This document shows, piece by piece, positions 23,225-33,662 of a stretch of 64,000 nucleotides of DNA. The stretch is from Yponomeuta sedellus. Lineage: Eukaryota > Arthropoda > Insecta > Lepidoptera > Yponomeutidae. The position numbers and the translations under genes were made by a program. The stretch spans positions 21,177,214 to 21,241,213 of the forward strand of contig OW203725.1 in the NCBI GenBank assembly GCA_934045075.1. The letters are read 5' to 3'. Every line of letters starts with the position of its first letter. Within the stretch, counting starts at the first letter, position 1. The notes under the pieces are model-generated. The model was not told the DNA's origin, did not search any database, and saw only the letters and a list, made by a program, of their open reading frames with translations.

Positions 23225-23429
23225 ACACTAGGAATCATATAAGAGACTTAAACAATAACATAGTACAGTACAATTGGCGGCCTTATTACTAAAAGTTTTT
23301 TTTTTCCAGACAACCATTATTATTACTTGTGACGAAAAGAATTACTTCTTTGAAGCTAAAAGCTTATTTTATTATTAAAATCCGGCCAAGTACCAGTTGG
23401 AAGCGCACGAAGCGTTTCGTACCATTATC
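23225..23429. repeat. LINE tail in reverse and repeat boundary
   Basis: ATTGGCGGCCTTATTAC..CCAGACAACC at 23272-23325 is an inverted non-LTR tail. It is followed by TCCGGCCAAGTACCAGTTGG, the start of a lepidopteran repeat family. Confidence 0.55.
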
Positions 23430-24350
23430 TATGCATATTTAAGGAGTCTACCAGTTGCCGTTATTAATACATAAGTAGAGCTAAAATCGGAATCGAAAAT
23501 AAATCAAGTTTGGTGTATGGGAGTCCCCCTTAAACATCTATTTTATTGTAGACTTTTAGTCCGGATTTACTTACGGGTGTTGTTAATCTGCTCACCATGA
23601 TTAAGCTCTGCGAATCGGAGCGAAACCTGGTCGGACTTTTCCGATATAACAACACCCGTAAGTAAATCCGGACTAAAAGTCTACAATGTGTTGTGCTTAC
23701 GAAAGTTTTAGTTCATCTATTTTATTAAAATTGAATTACTTGTTTTTAAAAATGAATAATAATATGCAATTAATATTCTGTGCAATTAATATTCTGTGCA
23801 TATTTCCAGAGTCTACCTGTTGCCGTTATTAATATAGAACGAAAACCGGCAAAAGATCGCGTTTGGTGTATGGGAGTCCCCCTAAAATATATATTTAACG
23901 ATGTTTTATTTGTTTTTAAAAATGAAAATGCAATCATATTCTGTGCATAATTCAAGCATCTACCTGTTGCCGTTATTAATATAGAGCGAAAATCGGCAAA
24001 AAAATCACGTTTGATGTATGGGAGTCCCCCTTAAATGTCTATTTTAATGAAGTTTTATTTGTTGTTAAAATATTTTCGGGGCTTAATCACGTAGTAATTT
24101 ATTGCTATTTATTGCCTCGAAAATATTCTAACAATCTTTTCAAGTCGCGAAAGTTTAAAATATATTTTATTTGTTTTTAAAAGTGAATATGCAATTAATA
24201 TTCTGTGCATATTTCAAGCGTCTAAATTATTATTCTGTGCATATTATTTCAAGCTTCTAACTGTTGCCGTTATTAGCATAGAGCGATAATCGACAAAAAA
24301 CTCACGTTTGGTGTATGGGAGTGCCCTTTAAATATTATATTTTATGATAC
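23430..24350 (+). repeat. tandem array of about 150-200-bp units, four copies
   Basis: Landmarks GTTGCCGTTATTA at 23454, 23819, 23966 and 24264, each followed by GTGTATGGGAGT about 60 bp later, define four diverged monomers. The first is split by a foldback insertion (23548-23713). Between the third and fourth is a small inverted-repeat insertion of about 70 bp (24063-24135, arms TGTTAAAATATTTTCG). Confidence 0.75.
23548..23713 (+). mobile_element. foldback element with 13-bp target duplication
   Basis: Inverted arms GTAGACTTTTAGTCCGGATT..GGTGTTGTTA are followed by a 3' tail (TGTGTTGTGCTTACGAAAG) that has no inverted partner. The target CATCTATTTTATT is duplicated at 23535-23547 and 23714-23726. 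It is a shortened version of the element at 29109-29418. Confidence 0.8.
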
Positions 24351-24636
24351 ATCGCTCGTAAACTCGTAATACAGAAGTGCGAGCCAGCGCAAACATGCTA
24401 CTGTAATTGAGCTACTTCCAATTTATCGGCAAGGCAACTAGAGATCCAAAGCGAATCAAGTGAAGCCGAACATCAAACGAGGCATCTCGCCCGCACTTGA
24501 CTCATCGGAGAGCGTCAAGCGACCCCAAGTTCCATAGCATTCATTTGACTGCCAGTCAACTAACAGCAGTGTTCGACAAACATTGAATTGGCTGCCCTTC
24601 TCTACATAGAGAACACTTTATGGATAGAGAACACTT
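24351..24636. other. unannotated sequence
   Basis: No feature is supportable. Confidence 0.4.
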
Positions 24637-24821
24637 TCTATAATATAAAAATTAATCCCCGAATGTGTTGGTAAGTGCTAATCTCGAGAGCAGCTAAACC
24701 GATTTCGCTGATTCTTTTTGTAGAATATTCCTTGAAGTACGAGGGTGGTTCTTATGGAGAGAAAATAAAAAAATTAAAGAATCGACTGTTAGGCGGTACG
24801 AAGATCGCTGGGTCAGCTAGT
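24637..24821 (+). mobile_element. Helitron-like element copy
   Basis: TCTATAATATAAAAATTAAT to GGGTCAGCTAGT; full length relative to the copy at 1404. Confidence 0.55.
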
Positions 24822-24867
24822 TGCACATAAAAATGGAAATTACACAAATATTTCTTAAACTGAGAGT

Positions 24868-25015
24868 ACAGACGGCGGCCTTATCACTAAAAGTGATCTC
24901 TTCCAGACAACCATACTCTACCAAGTAGAGTAGAGCCGAAGATCGGACTCAGTGGCGTGTTTTGGGAGAGGCCTATGTCCACCAGTGGACTGACATCGGC
25001 TAAATTGTGATGATA
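24868..25015. repeat. LINE tails
   Basis: A reversed GCGGCCTTATCACTAAAAGT tail (24868-24925), then a forward tail GAGGCCTATGTCCACCAGTG with a GATGATAAAGATG end. Confidence 0.6.
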
Positions 25016-25047
25016 AAGATGGTGAAACACTACAGGTTCAATAATAA

Positions 25048-25219
25048 ACTAGCTGACCCAGTGAACACTCGATTTATTTTATTTTTCATTTTTCTCTCCG
25101 TAAGAACCATCCTCCTACTCCAAGGAATATTCTAAAAAAAGAATTAGCAAAATCGGTTCAGCTGCTCTCGAGATTTGCGCTTACCAACACATTCATCGAT
25201 TCATTTTTATATTACAGAG
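25048..25219 (-). mobile_element. Helitron-like element copy, inverted
   Basis: Begins ACTAGCTGACCCAGTGAAC and is the reverse complement of the family. It forms an inverted pair with 24637-24821. Confidence 0.55.
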
Positions 25220-25854
25220 AAGATATTCATGGACATATTACACAGATCTCGTTAGCCCTGTGCTAAGTACAACTAAATGACTTGTGTTACAGGTGCCAAC
25301 TCGACGATAGATTTAATACAATAAATACTTAGATAACATCCAAGACCCGAGACGAACTAGAAAATTTCGTTTCCTAGTTTGACCCGCCCGGGGATCGAAA
25401 CCGAGACCTTCGGTTTTACAGTCAGCGCGACAAATTCAGAAACCGTCCAAGCCCATGAGTTTCACGGCTTAAAAATTCGTAGAACTGAATACTCCAGCGC
25501 GGTTGGATCTTTCCGCATACGACCCAAATTGTAGATAGATAGATAAAGAACACTTTATTGCACAACCAGAAAAATTGTAACGGTTCGAATGGTTCTTAAT
25601 TAACAGGGCTTAGATATTATTCAGGTTTATATAGGTATAGTCTGTTAGCGTTTAGAATATACCTCGGCTACTATCGGATAGAATCGGATATATTCGTTTA
25701 GTAGAAATATCGGATCTAATACGACACTTACCTTTACATAACTTTTCAGAATAGTGAAGAAAAGTTTTATACAGAGCACGAAGTATTATGACACTCGTGT
25801 GCTTTTGGCGAAAACCGAAGCCTACTCTAGAGCCCGAGGTATATTCTAACGGAC
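25220..25854. other. mixed; tRNA-like remnant and LINE tail
   Basis: GGGGATCGAAACC near 25390 resembles an inverted B box. A reversed non-LTR tail (AGAACACTTTATTGCACAAC) lies at 25545-25575. No gene is supportable. Confidence 0.45.
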
Positions 25855-26105
25855 TGTACACCCTACGTGATCTCCTCAATCGGAAGATCGTGAGTTCGAA
25901 TCCCAGCATGTTCCAACTGTTCCAACGACTTTGTTTTCTAAGTTATGATATGAGCTGTGAAGTTAAAGTAGCAATTCCAATACCATCGCTAGCGGCGAAG
26001 GAAAACATCGTGAGGAAACCCTAGTGTCTGAAGTGTTAACATACTCAGCGCGTGCTACGTACAATGGTCCAACTTTGCGGCTTAGTGAGGAAACCTCAGG
26101 TCTAA
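25855..26105 (+). mobile_element. tRNA-derived SINE, family C
   Basis: B-box-like GAGTTCGAATCCC, then ACTTTGTTTTCTAAGTTATG, then AAGGAAAACATCGTGAGGAA and a 'tactcagcgcgtgct' tail. Other copies: 27048-27145, 28848-29090, 46565-46735 (-), 55128-55330 and 59350-59575. The family belongs to a widespread lepidopteran SINE type. Confidence 0.7.
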
Positions 26106-26756
26106 CTAGACATACATTACATACACACTTATATACACTACCAGCCTTACTAATAAACTTGGTGTAACTATTGAATAACTATGAAGTATTTTGTCTCTTT
26201 TCTTCCAACTGAAAATTACATTCAAATGACGTGAACAAAACACAACTATGTGTAATTATATCAGGCTTATACGGTGTTTATTAATAAGAGCCTACAGGTT
26301 TAGTGAGATATTTCATTCAGAAACCGGTACTACGCCAGTGAGTTTGGAGCGTGAAGCATGCGTCAACAGCGGTGGGTGCTTCAATTGGTGCAAATTAACA
26401 CTTCACCGTTTCCCTCTTCCCGCAAACGACCCAAATTGTATCGGTTCCAATAATGGCGGTTGTCAAAGGCTTTATTTAGCAAAGGCTTTATTTAACATGT
26501 CGACGTTTTAATTCGATTGGAAACGAGTTAGCTGGGTTCGCACTAGGACGAGACAAATCGGTAAATTGAGTATTGATCGAGTCCTGGACGCTGTATATGT
26601 GTTGGTTTTATTCTGATAAAAGAAAAAAAACATAATCGAGAGAATGATTGCTTTGTTCGCTTCCCTGTTTTTATTCGACATGGAATTCGGGGACCTTTAA
26701 TAGCTTACGGTTTTTATTATACAAAAAATTAGACATTAATTAATATTTATTATAGT
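26106..26756. other. unannotated, one shared motif
   Basis: CGCAAACGACCCAAATTGTA near 26422 resembles a motif at 25510, suggesting a further repeat. The short frame over it is not convincing as a gene. Confidence 0.4.
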
Positions 26757-27005
26757 CGTCGTCAGGCTTTACTAGTCCACTGCTGGACATAGCCCTCCCC
26801 TAAAGAGCGCCACGATGTGCTATCATAGGGGGTAATGCCCATAATCCCCACGCTGGGCATGCGGGTTGGGGATCGCAGCTCGGTGGAATTGTACTGCAGG
26901 GGGCGCTGCTGCCCACCCCCCGGTTTGTGTCCCTTAGTCGCTTTTTACGACACCCGCGGGAAGAATTGGGTTGGTGCTATTCTCTAGGCCGACACCACAC
27001 AGCAA
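26757..27005 (-). repeat. non-LTR retrotransposon 3' UTR, inverted
   Basis: Read on the minus strand it contains GGTGTCGGCCTAGAGAATAG, GGGTGTCGTAAAAAGCGAC and ends GGGCTATGTCCAGCAGTGGA, a LINE-tail layout. Confidence 0.6.
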
Positions 27006-27047
27006 TTTATTATAGTACTCGCTTTCTATTTCTGTTCTTTAATTTCT

Positions 27048-27145
27048 AGCGGTGAAGGAAAATATCGTGGGAAAACCTGAGTGTCTGAGGTGTTCAAATA
27101 CCTCAGTGCTTGAAATTTCTAATCCGTGGTAGGTAAACGGAGTAA
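27048..27145 (+). mobile_element. SINE family C, 5'-truncated
   Basis: Contains GTGAAGGAAAATATCGTGGG and CTGAGTGTCTGAGGTGTTC. Confidence 0.65.
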
Positions 27146-27302
27146 TTAAGTCCGCTATAAGAGAAGACAAAACTCTAAATTCATAAATATTTATACTATT
27201 TTTATTTTTAATGCACTAACCTGTGCTAAGGACAATTTTAAAAACCTATTTAGAGGCTAAAAATTCCACCCATGCCGGGATTCGAACCCGCGACCTCTGG
27301 CT

Positions 27303-27725
27303 TAGACGTGCGCGCCGCCGCGGCGCGCCGCCGGTAGTTTAAAATTCGCGCCGGACAAAACCCGCAAGAGCGTTTATCATCGTTAGCACAGGCTCTGTTA
27401 TGCATTCCAGCAACCAGCACTCCGAGCGAAAGAGTGTTTTCGGTTGCTGGATTGGTTTTAACAGCCAAAAGGTCCCGGCTGAGTCCATTTAGGGTAAACA
27501 AAATCATTTTTGTGCACGACAACTATAAAAGTTGCAAACAATTTCTGTCAAGAAAAGTGACTATCATCTTTTTAATAAAGTTCTTTTGTTTAAGCGTGGT
27601 TTTTCATTATACGTTTACGTTTATTGCAAAGTCGAAAAATCCCACGCCGCCGGCGTTACGCCGCCGCCGTGGATTTTTTCGCGGCGCGCCGCCGCCCGAT
27701 TTTTTTCGACCGGCGCGCACGTCTA
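27303..27725 (+). mobile_element. 423-bp hAT derivative
   Basis: Perfect terminal inverted repeats TAGACGTGCGCGCC. The target CTGGCT is duplicated on both sides (27297-27302 and 27726-27731). Very GC-rich subterminal palindromes (GCGCGCCGCCGCGG type) lie at both ends. Most of the transposase is missing. Confidence 0.9.
27356..27600 (+). pseudogene. hAT transposase C-terminal dimerisation segment
   Basis: The frame reads NPQERLSSLAQALLCIP, then ATSTPSERVFSVAG, then AKRSRLSP. This is the hallmark 'IPATS..SERVFS.AG' block of the hAT-family C-terminus. The DDE core is absent, so the product cannot be a complete transposase. Confidence 0.9.
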
Positions 27726-27840
27726 CTGGCTATCCGTGCCAGCGCTCTTTCCAACTGAGCTAATGGGCGACTCACCGGCATCAGTGAAATTTCGAACCTC
27801 TTTACACTATTACGTAATACAGAGAATAGTAAATAGGTTT

Positions 27841-28412
27841 TCATAAATATTTATTTATTTACATTTAAAGTCAAATCAATAGTTGTCAACTTTCCATTCA
27901 AGTTTAAACACCCTTGCCTTAATAATAATAAGTTATACACTCTGTTATACACTCATTAACTATTTGACGTATATCAATGTAAACTGGTTTAATCGCATAT
28001 AACGTTCAAATAACCAGTTTGTCAAACCTCGCATAATGGCTGTATACACAGCCCATAACATTTATTAGTAGGGCCGCCTATATTAGGAGAGGACTGCTTT
28101 TTCATTCGCACTTGTATGTAAACAAAACATGGAAACGGATCTACTCAAGATAAATTGCATTAGTTGATAATACATTTCATTAACTTAAGATTCCGCTTCT
28201 GAATGTTGGTCTATTGTGTTGAACAATGGAACCTACGCTTTTACTTAAGGTTTCTTTGAGGTTGGATGTAAAACATGACAAGACAAAACTCCGTGTTCCC
28301 TATACTCTCCCTAGCCCCTATAATCTCGACAGTATTGTCTCGAAATTGCGTCACAATTAAATGCCTTAAGTCAGAAATAACGACTTAGTAAACGTTCTAG
28401 TTTAGAAAGTAA
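27841..28412. other. unannotated sequence
   Basis: No feature is supportable. Confidence 0.4.
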
Positions 28413-28791
28413 AGAAGCGCTCGTGGCCTATTCGGACCGAGTGATTGGAATCAATCAATTGGGTAAAGCAACCACAGGCGCGGTCAGGTGCAGGATGGGT
28501 GGCCGTCCCGTAACGACCGCTAGTGACGTCTTTCCAAGCGCTTCCGTGCTTCGCATGGCACGTTAAGCCGATGGTGTCGGCTATCATGTAATGGCAGTCG
28601 TTCGTTAAGCCAAGTCCTGCTTGTCGGAGGATTGTATAACAGTGGCGGGCCTTACTGTCAGCTTAACGACTGCCATTATATGGCAGCCGGCACCAACGGC
28701 TTAAGAAGCGCTCGGGAAAATGCCACTAGCGGTAGTCGCGGGACGGTCACGTATCCTGCACCTGACCGCGCCTGTTGTTGCTTAACTCAAG
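28413..28791. mobile_element. two 5S-derived SINEs in inverted orientation
   Basis: A + strand copy (28413 to about 28612, from GAAGCGCTCGTGGCCTATTC) loses its 3' part and abuts a minus-strand copy (to about 28791, ending CCTGTTGTTGCTTAACTCAA). The two heads face outward. Confidence 0.75.
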
Positions 28792-28847
28792 TTATGAATG
28801 AAATGTATGTTTTTAAAATATTATGATAATTTAAAAAATAACAGCGG

Positions 28848-29090
28848 CGGTAGCCCAGCGGGCAAACAATGGACTCGAAAACGGGTGACCTCGGTTCGAT
28901 TCCCAGTGCGGGCATGTACCAATCACTTTGTTTTCTAAGTGTGCTTTTATGAAGTTACAGTAGCAATACCACTCGCTGGCTGTGAAGGAAAACATCGTTA
29001 GGAAATCTGAGTGTCTGAGGTGTTCAAATACCAGCTCAGCGCTATAAAGTGCCAATCCGCGGTGGGCACGCGTGGTAAATAAGCGCATAC
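28848..29090 (+). mobile_element. tRNA-derived SINE, family C, full length
   Basis: Head GGCGGTAGCCCAGCGGGCAA (A-box region), B box GGTTCGATTCCC, body AAGGAAAACATCGTTAGGAA, ending in (CT)n to 29110. Confidence 0.75.
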
Positions 29091-29108
29091 TCTATCTCTC
29101 TCTCTCTC

Positions 29109-29418
29109 TTGTAGACTTTTAGTCCGGATTTACTTACGGGTGTTGTTATATCGGAAAAGTCCGACCAGGTTTCGCACCGATACGCTGTATGAAAAACCGA
29201 AAAATCGATGGCTCAGCGGTAGCAGAACAGGGCGCGCCGCGCGCTTGCCCGTAGTGTGAGACAAGCAACCGACGACGCGAGCTCCGTCTCTGCTCACCAT
29301 GATTAAGCTCTGCGAATCGGAGCGAAACCTGGTCGGACTTTTACGATATAACAACACCCGTAAATAAATCCGGACTAAAAGTCTACAATGTGTTGTGCTT
29401 ACGAAAGTTTTAGTTCAA
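29109..29418 (+). mobile_element. foldback element with 76-bp arms
   Basis: Arms begin TTGTAGACTTTTAGTCCGGA and extend through GACCAGGTTTCGC with about four mismatches (29109-29184 and 29313-29388). They are followed by the same 3' tail as the 23548 copy (TGTGTTGTGCTTACGAAAG). The centre holds GGCTCAGCGGTAGC, which resembles a tRNA A box. Both flanks are CT-rich, consistent with a target duplication that cannot be delimited. Confidence 0.75.
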
Positions 29419-29480
29419 AAATCTCTCTCTCTTTCTGAGAGAAGGCCTGTGGCAGGACACAACAGGTTATAGGACGTCTA

Positions 29481-29925
29481 GGCTGGGCGCATGCTGAGAC
29501 GCAGGCGACGCAGCACAGCGCAGCGCAGATTTTGTAAAGCATGGAACGTCATTGAGCTACGTACGCTGCGGCGCAGGCACGTTCGACGCAGACATGTGTC
29601 TGTCCTGCTCTGTGTCTCGTTGTAGTGCCGGCACAGATTTCTGCGCGAAGCGTGCACGTCGATGTGTGTTTACTAACAATTTTGTTGCAATGATAGAACA
29701 TTTAATTGAATTAGTTCGCTGTGAACCTTTTTTAGTTTGTATGATACAAATCATCCAGACTAAAAAAGACATTGAAAGAGTTATTATGGGTGTGAATTGC
29801 CAAGGAATGGAGCGAATAGTTGCGTCGCAGCATGCGGTGGGCCTATGTCTGCCTCAACTGCCCTGCCCTGTACTGAACTGTGCTGAGCTGTGCTGAGTCG
29901 CCTGCGTCTCAGCATGCGCCCAGCC
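29481..29925. mobile_element. 445-bp DNA transposon derivative with 38-bp TIRs
   Basis: TIR GGCTGGGCGCATGCTGAGAC, 38 bp with one mismatch. Flanks are CTA and TTA, which would fit an aged PIF/Harbinger-type TWA target. It contains a short frame described separately. Confidence 0.75.
29690..29835 (+). pseudogene. short MADF-like coding remnant
   Basis: The frame starts MIEHLIELVRCEPFLV and continues to TKKDIERVI. 'LIELVR..PFL' resembles the first helix of the MADF DNA-binding domain, found in proteins associated with Harbinger transposons. Too short and diverged for certainty. Confidence 0.35.
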
Positions 29926-30999
29926 TTATAGGCTCCATAAATCTTGACGCACGCATGACGCATTGACTAAGTTCCCCATTGTAACGCAAATTGGCTAAAT
30001 TAGCGTCCAGAGTAGAGGGACAGTGCCGTTTTCGTTCGACAATCGTCTAATTACTTTTGTATTTCGGGGGTTCCGTATCGGCCTCTTTGAGACAGGTGTA
30101 CAATAGACCCACTCGACTTTGTAAGTGTTTGCTCTCTTAACAAAATTAGGGATGGCTGTGGCTTTGTTAGCTTCTTATCCACATAATCCATTAATATTTT
30201 GTTAATGAACGTCAAACCCGTTATTGCCAGTAGAATATTGTATTGTTAAGTAAGCCCGCGCGCGTTGCATACGGACATGTTTGTGTGTATGTATGTGTGT
30301 GTCTGTTGTAAAAACAATACTTTAATATTTTTTTTTGTAATCTGAGTTGCACGCCGGTCAAATTTTGTCTATTTATTAATATTGTAATTAATAGTCACAA
30401 ATTATTTTTTTAATCGAGTCTTATTACGATACATATTTTTATGTGCAGTCTTATAATAGTTATAATGTCTAGGAAAAAAATGGCTAGTGACTAAAAAGTC
30501 ATGCAGTATGCCTGTCAAGTAAGTGATAGCTCTCTGCACAAATAGACACTGAGCCTTTGAGCAATTTGAGGCGCGTATACGGGTATCTTGTTGATGCAAG
30601 CGAGCGTCCCGTGTGACTGATTGGACTCATCCGTTTTTGGAGTGGGGACAAAGTACACAGTCTAGAGTTGCGGTCACCTATTTGATCCTTCAATGACACT
30701 TCTAACTCGGTAAGCGTTACAAGTCAATTACTTTTAGATAGGAACAAGCAGTGGCGGGTGATAGCTCGAACCTATTTTTAGAGTTCCAAGCCGTACCTAA
30801 ATTGAAAACAAAGAATCCTTAGGTGTATCCTATTCTGCTATCCGTCCGATAACGCTAACTGGAAAGGGTGTATTGGGTGGATGGGGTTGAATAGTGTTGG
30901 TATGCACCGACAAGATCCATTTTGTTATTTGAAACGGATATTTGGGACGTTTTTATACTTTACTTATTTTAGTCATTTTGATACTAACACAGACAACCT
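29926..30999. other. unannotated sequence
   Basis: About 1 kb without a supportable gene, hairpin or recognised repeat. Confidence 0.45.
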
Positions 31000-31195
31000 C
31001 TGTGGCGTAGTGGTAGCGCGTCTGCGTACCATGCAAGAGGTCCCGGGTTCGAATCCCGGCTGGGTACAAAAAAAAACCGAGGTCTTGGATGTTTTCATGT
31101 TTGTGATGTCGTTGTTTCTGGTTCCCACGACACAGGGTATCCTAGTGTGGGGCCAGAAGCAATGTATGTGCCTGTATGTAAATGTTATGTTATTT
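31000..31195 (+). mobile_element. tRNA-derived SINE, family B, full length
   Basis: A box TGGCGTAGTGGTAGCGCG, B box GGGTTCGAATCCC at about 31045, then an A-run and GGTTCCCACGACACAGGGTA. Other copies: 34345-34530 (-), 39318-39390 (-), 39796-39970 (-) and 50810-50950 (+). Confidence 0.8.
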
Positions 31196-31424
31196 TCGGT
31201 CATTTGTATATTATGGACGTTTTGATACTGCAGTTATTTTAGCTGATTAGTCATTTTGATAATATGGACCAAGTGCTCCGAAAGGGTCCGTCCGACTGCC
31301 TATCAAGGCCATCGAAAACCTCTTTTTTACTGTGAGGAAACCTTGGAAGTTGCAAATATTTACAATTTCCCTTCGGTATTACACATTTCAGGACGTATTT
31401 ATGATTATCCTCAATAGTCGCAAT

Positions 31425-31645
31425 GCCACGGTGGAGGAAAACATCGTAAGGAAGCCCGTGGCTTGGTTGGCTGCGCACGTATTGACTAGTCTTTCCTGTG
31501 GGCTAGCCTGTCAGGATGGTATAGGTGCTGGGCAAGCCTACACCATCTAAAACCATGTCCCAGGCACTACAGCATCCGAGTGGTCCCTGAAGATGCCACT
31601 GGACGCTGTATAAATTATCTCATTACGTAGATGCAAAGGCTAATG
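31425..31645 (+). repeat. fused pieces of SINE C and family D
   Basis: GAGGAAAACATCGTAAGGAA (family C) leads into ATTGACTAGTCTTTCCTGTG (family D) with internal deletions. Confidence 0.55.
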
Positions 31646-31725
31646 TTATGTTTTAATTCTCTTCATAATATGATAAATTTTTCTTACAGCTGACGTGTAC
31701 GTGTTCCCAAATTAAATAAAAACTG

Positions 31726-32285
31726 GCCAAGTGCGAGTCAGACTCGCGCACCGAGGGTTCCGTACAAACCTGCAAGGTTTACAAAGTTCGTTCATTACGA
31801 CATGTTACAGCTTAAAGGTATTATAGACCTGAGTGTTTGGTATGAATTTCAATTTAATACCTCTACGCGTTTATGAGGAAATGGGTAGTAAGTTTAAAAT
31901 TATTAAAAAAAAATATATTATGTGATGTAACTAAAAATTTATGGTTTTCGTAATTTTTCCTTTATCTATGCTATAAGACGTTGCTTCGTACCAAATTTCA
32001 AGATTCTGAGTTCACGGGAAGCACCCTGTAGGTTTTGATTCCCTTGCAAGTGTCGAAAATTTGCGGCATAAACGGCTGTATCTTTTGATTGCGTTGGCTT
32101 AGAAGTTTGATTTTTTCACAGCTTCAAGGGACAGTAGACCTGAGTTATTGATATAAATTTCAGCTTCATACCTCCACGCGTTCCTGAGAAAAAGGGTCTT
32201 GACAGACGGACGGACGGACAGACGGACAACAAAGTGATCCTATAAGGGTTCCGTTTTTTCCTTTTGAGGTACGGAACCCTAAAAA
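31726..32285 (+). mobile_element. non-autonomous repeat with AGGGTTCCGTA-type ends
   Basis: From ACTGGCCAAGTGCGAGTCAG to GAGGTACGGAACCCT. A near-identical inverted copy lies at 37461-37986. GTACGGAACCCT / GGGTTCCGTAC ends are typical of an abundant lepidopteran family. A (GACG)n-like cluster lies near 32208. Confidence 0.75.
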
Positions 32286-32307
32286 TAAAGTATATTTGAC
32301 TATTTTA

Positions 32308-32470
32308 AAAAACCTATTTAGAGACTAAAAATTCCACCCATGCCCGGATTCGAATCCGCAACCTCTGGCTATCTGTGCCAGCGCTCTTCGAACTGAGCTA
32401 ATGGGCGACTCAAATAAATAGGTTTTATAAAATTGTCGTTAGCACAGGTTGGTGCATTAAAAAGAATATA
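32308..32470 (-). mobile_element. tRNA-like inverted-repeat element, spacer deleted
   Basis: Inverted tRNA-like unit (GGATTCGAATCCG, GAACTGAGCTAATGG) directly bordered by both outer arms. Confidence 0.7.
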
Positions 32471-33034
32471 ATTATATTTGACAAATTAGAATAGAATAGA
32501 ATATATTTATTTGTCTTCAAGCTAAATAAGACACAACAATCACTTATACCTACTAGAAATTAATTACTTGGAATATAATATTCTCAGCCCTACATCAGCA
32601 GACGTAACGGTCGTTAGGGATGACATAATAAATACACTTTATTCACACAATCCACGCTCGAGGTCATAAAATCTCGAACATATTCTACGGTTACTCAATA
32701 ACAATACGATAAAGGGACGATATACGAACCAAGTGACCCAAATGTGGTTTTATCGAGGCGGCAGGATATTGGATTCGAATTGGATTTGAATTGTTACACT
32801 GTACATCAAACAGATGGCGACTGATCCCTTGGATTTGCAATAATGGGCTTTCGATAGTACACTAGTACAGGCCGCGATACCCTCTGGCTGAATGGAGAAT
32901 TGAGTAACTCAACGAGACATTATGAGTAGATATGGGCAGAGACTAGGCGGTAGAGATTCGTTAAGAGATTTCTTTAAAGAAACTAACATCCTGACAGTTG
33001 TTAGACAGTATATCTATGAGCATATTATGTATGA
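32471..33034. other. unannotated sequence
   Basis: No feature is supportable. Confidence 0.4.
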
Positions 33035-33400
33035 ATCGCTCGTAGCCCCGGCTGCTTGAGTGATCTTAAACCATCACGAAGGTCAATACAGGGCGCGTTC
33101 AGGGCACGGATGGGTAAACCGTCCATGACTAACGCTAGTGACATTTTTCCGAGCGGTTCCGTGCTTCACAAAGCACGTTAAGCAGTTGGTGCCGGCTGCC
33201 GTCGATAGATGGCAGTCGTTAAGCCAAGTCAGAGGCCTTAGGGCGGCTTGAAAACCTTTGACAGTAAGACCAGCCACTAGTCTTGCAAGTCTCCACCAAT
33301 CCGGACTTGGCCCCCGTGGTGGAATATGGCCTATATGGAATATCTTCCTCAGGGAAGAGACCCGTGCCCCTCGGTGGGGACATAATGGGTTGATGATGAT
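33035..33400 (+). mobile_element. 5S-derived SINE, subfamily 2, full length
   Basis: Head ACCATCACGAAGGTCAATAC, box-C-like GGATGGGTAAACCG, tail GGGACATAATGGGTTGATGA. Confidence 0.75.
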
Positions 33401-33435
33401 GGGCAGAGAATCTAGACTATCTATCTATCTATCTA

Positions 33436-33662
33436 TAATAAGCTCACATCAACCCACTGCTGGGCATAGGCCTCCTTTTTATTGCGCCATTCCAAACGGT
33501 CCTGTGCTAACCTGATCCATCTCTGACCCGCAACCCTCACGATGTCGTCTGACCACCGTGTCGGTGGTCTGCCTACCAACCTGATCCTTCCCTCCCTTGG
33601 CCACCACTCCGATACTGCCCTGGCCCACCGGCCGTCTTCCCTTCTAGCCAAGTGTCCACTTT
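33436..33662 (-). pseudogene. RTE-like retrotransposon, extreme C-terminus
   Basis: Minus-strand frame: MARREDGRWARAVSEWWPR, then VGRPPTRWSDDIVRVAG, then RNKKEAYAQQWVD. This 'GRP..RW.DD....G..W...A.DR..W...EAY.QQW' block is typical of the C-terminus of RTE-type LINEs in Lepidoptera. It is a 5'-truncated insertion. Confidence 0.85.

Larger units (their letters stand above)
27195..27840 (-). mobile_element. tRNA-like inverted-repeat element interrupted by hAT
   Basis: Left part 27195-27302 (AATGCACTAACCTGTGCTAA, then inverted B box GGGATTCGAACCC). The right part resumes at 27726 with CTGGCTATCCGTGCC, inverted A box and spacer, ending in a short piece of the other arm. Confidence 0.75.

Noticed and set aside
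23430..24350. CRISPR array
   Set aside because: Units are long, diverged and AT-rich with no regular spacers, in a eukaryotic repeat context.
26248..26511. Small Cys-containing protein frame
   Set aside because: Overlaps a motif shared with 25510 and lacks start or splice support; more likely a repeat.
29557..29772. Minus-strand frame inside the 445-bp element
   Set aside because: Opposite to the better MADF-like frame and without recognisable motifs.
31000..31072. Genuine tRNA gene
   Set aside because: It is followed by a shared SINE body and occurs as truncated copies elsewhere in the window.
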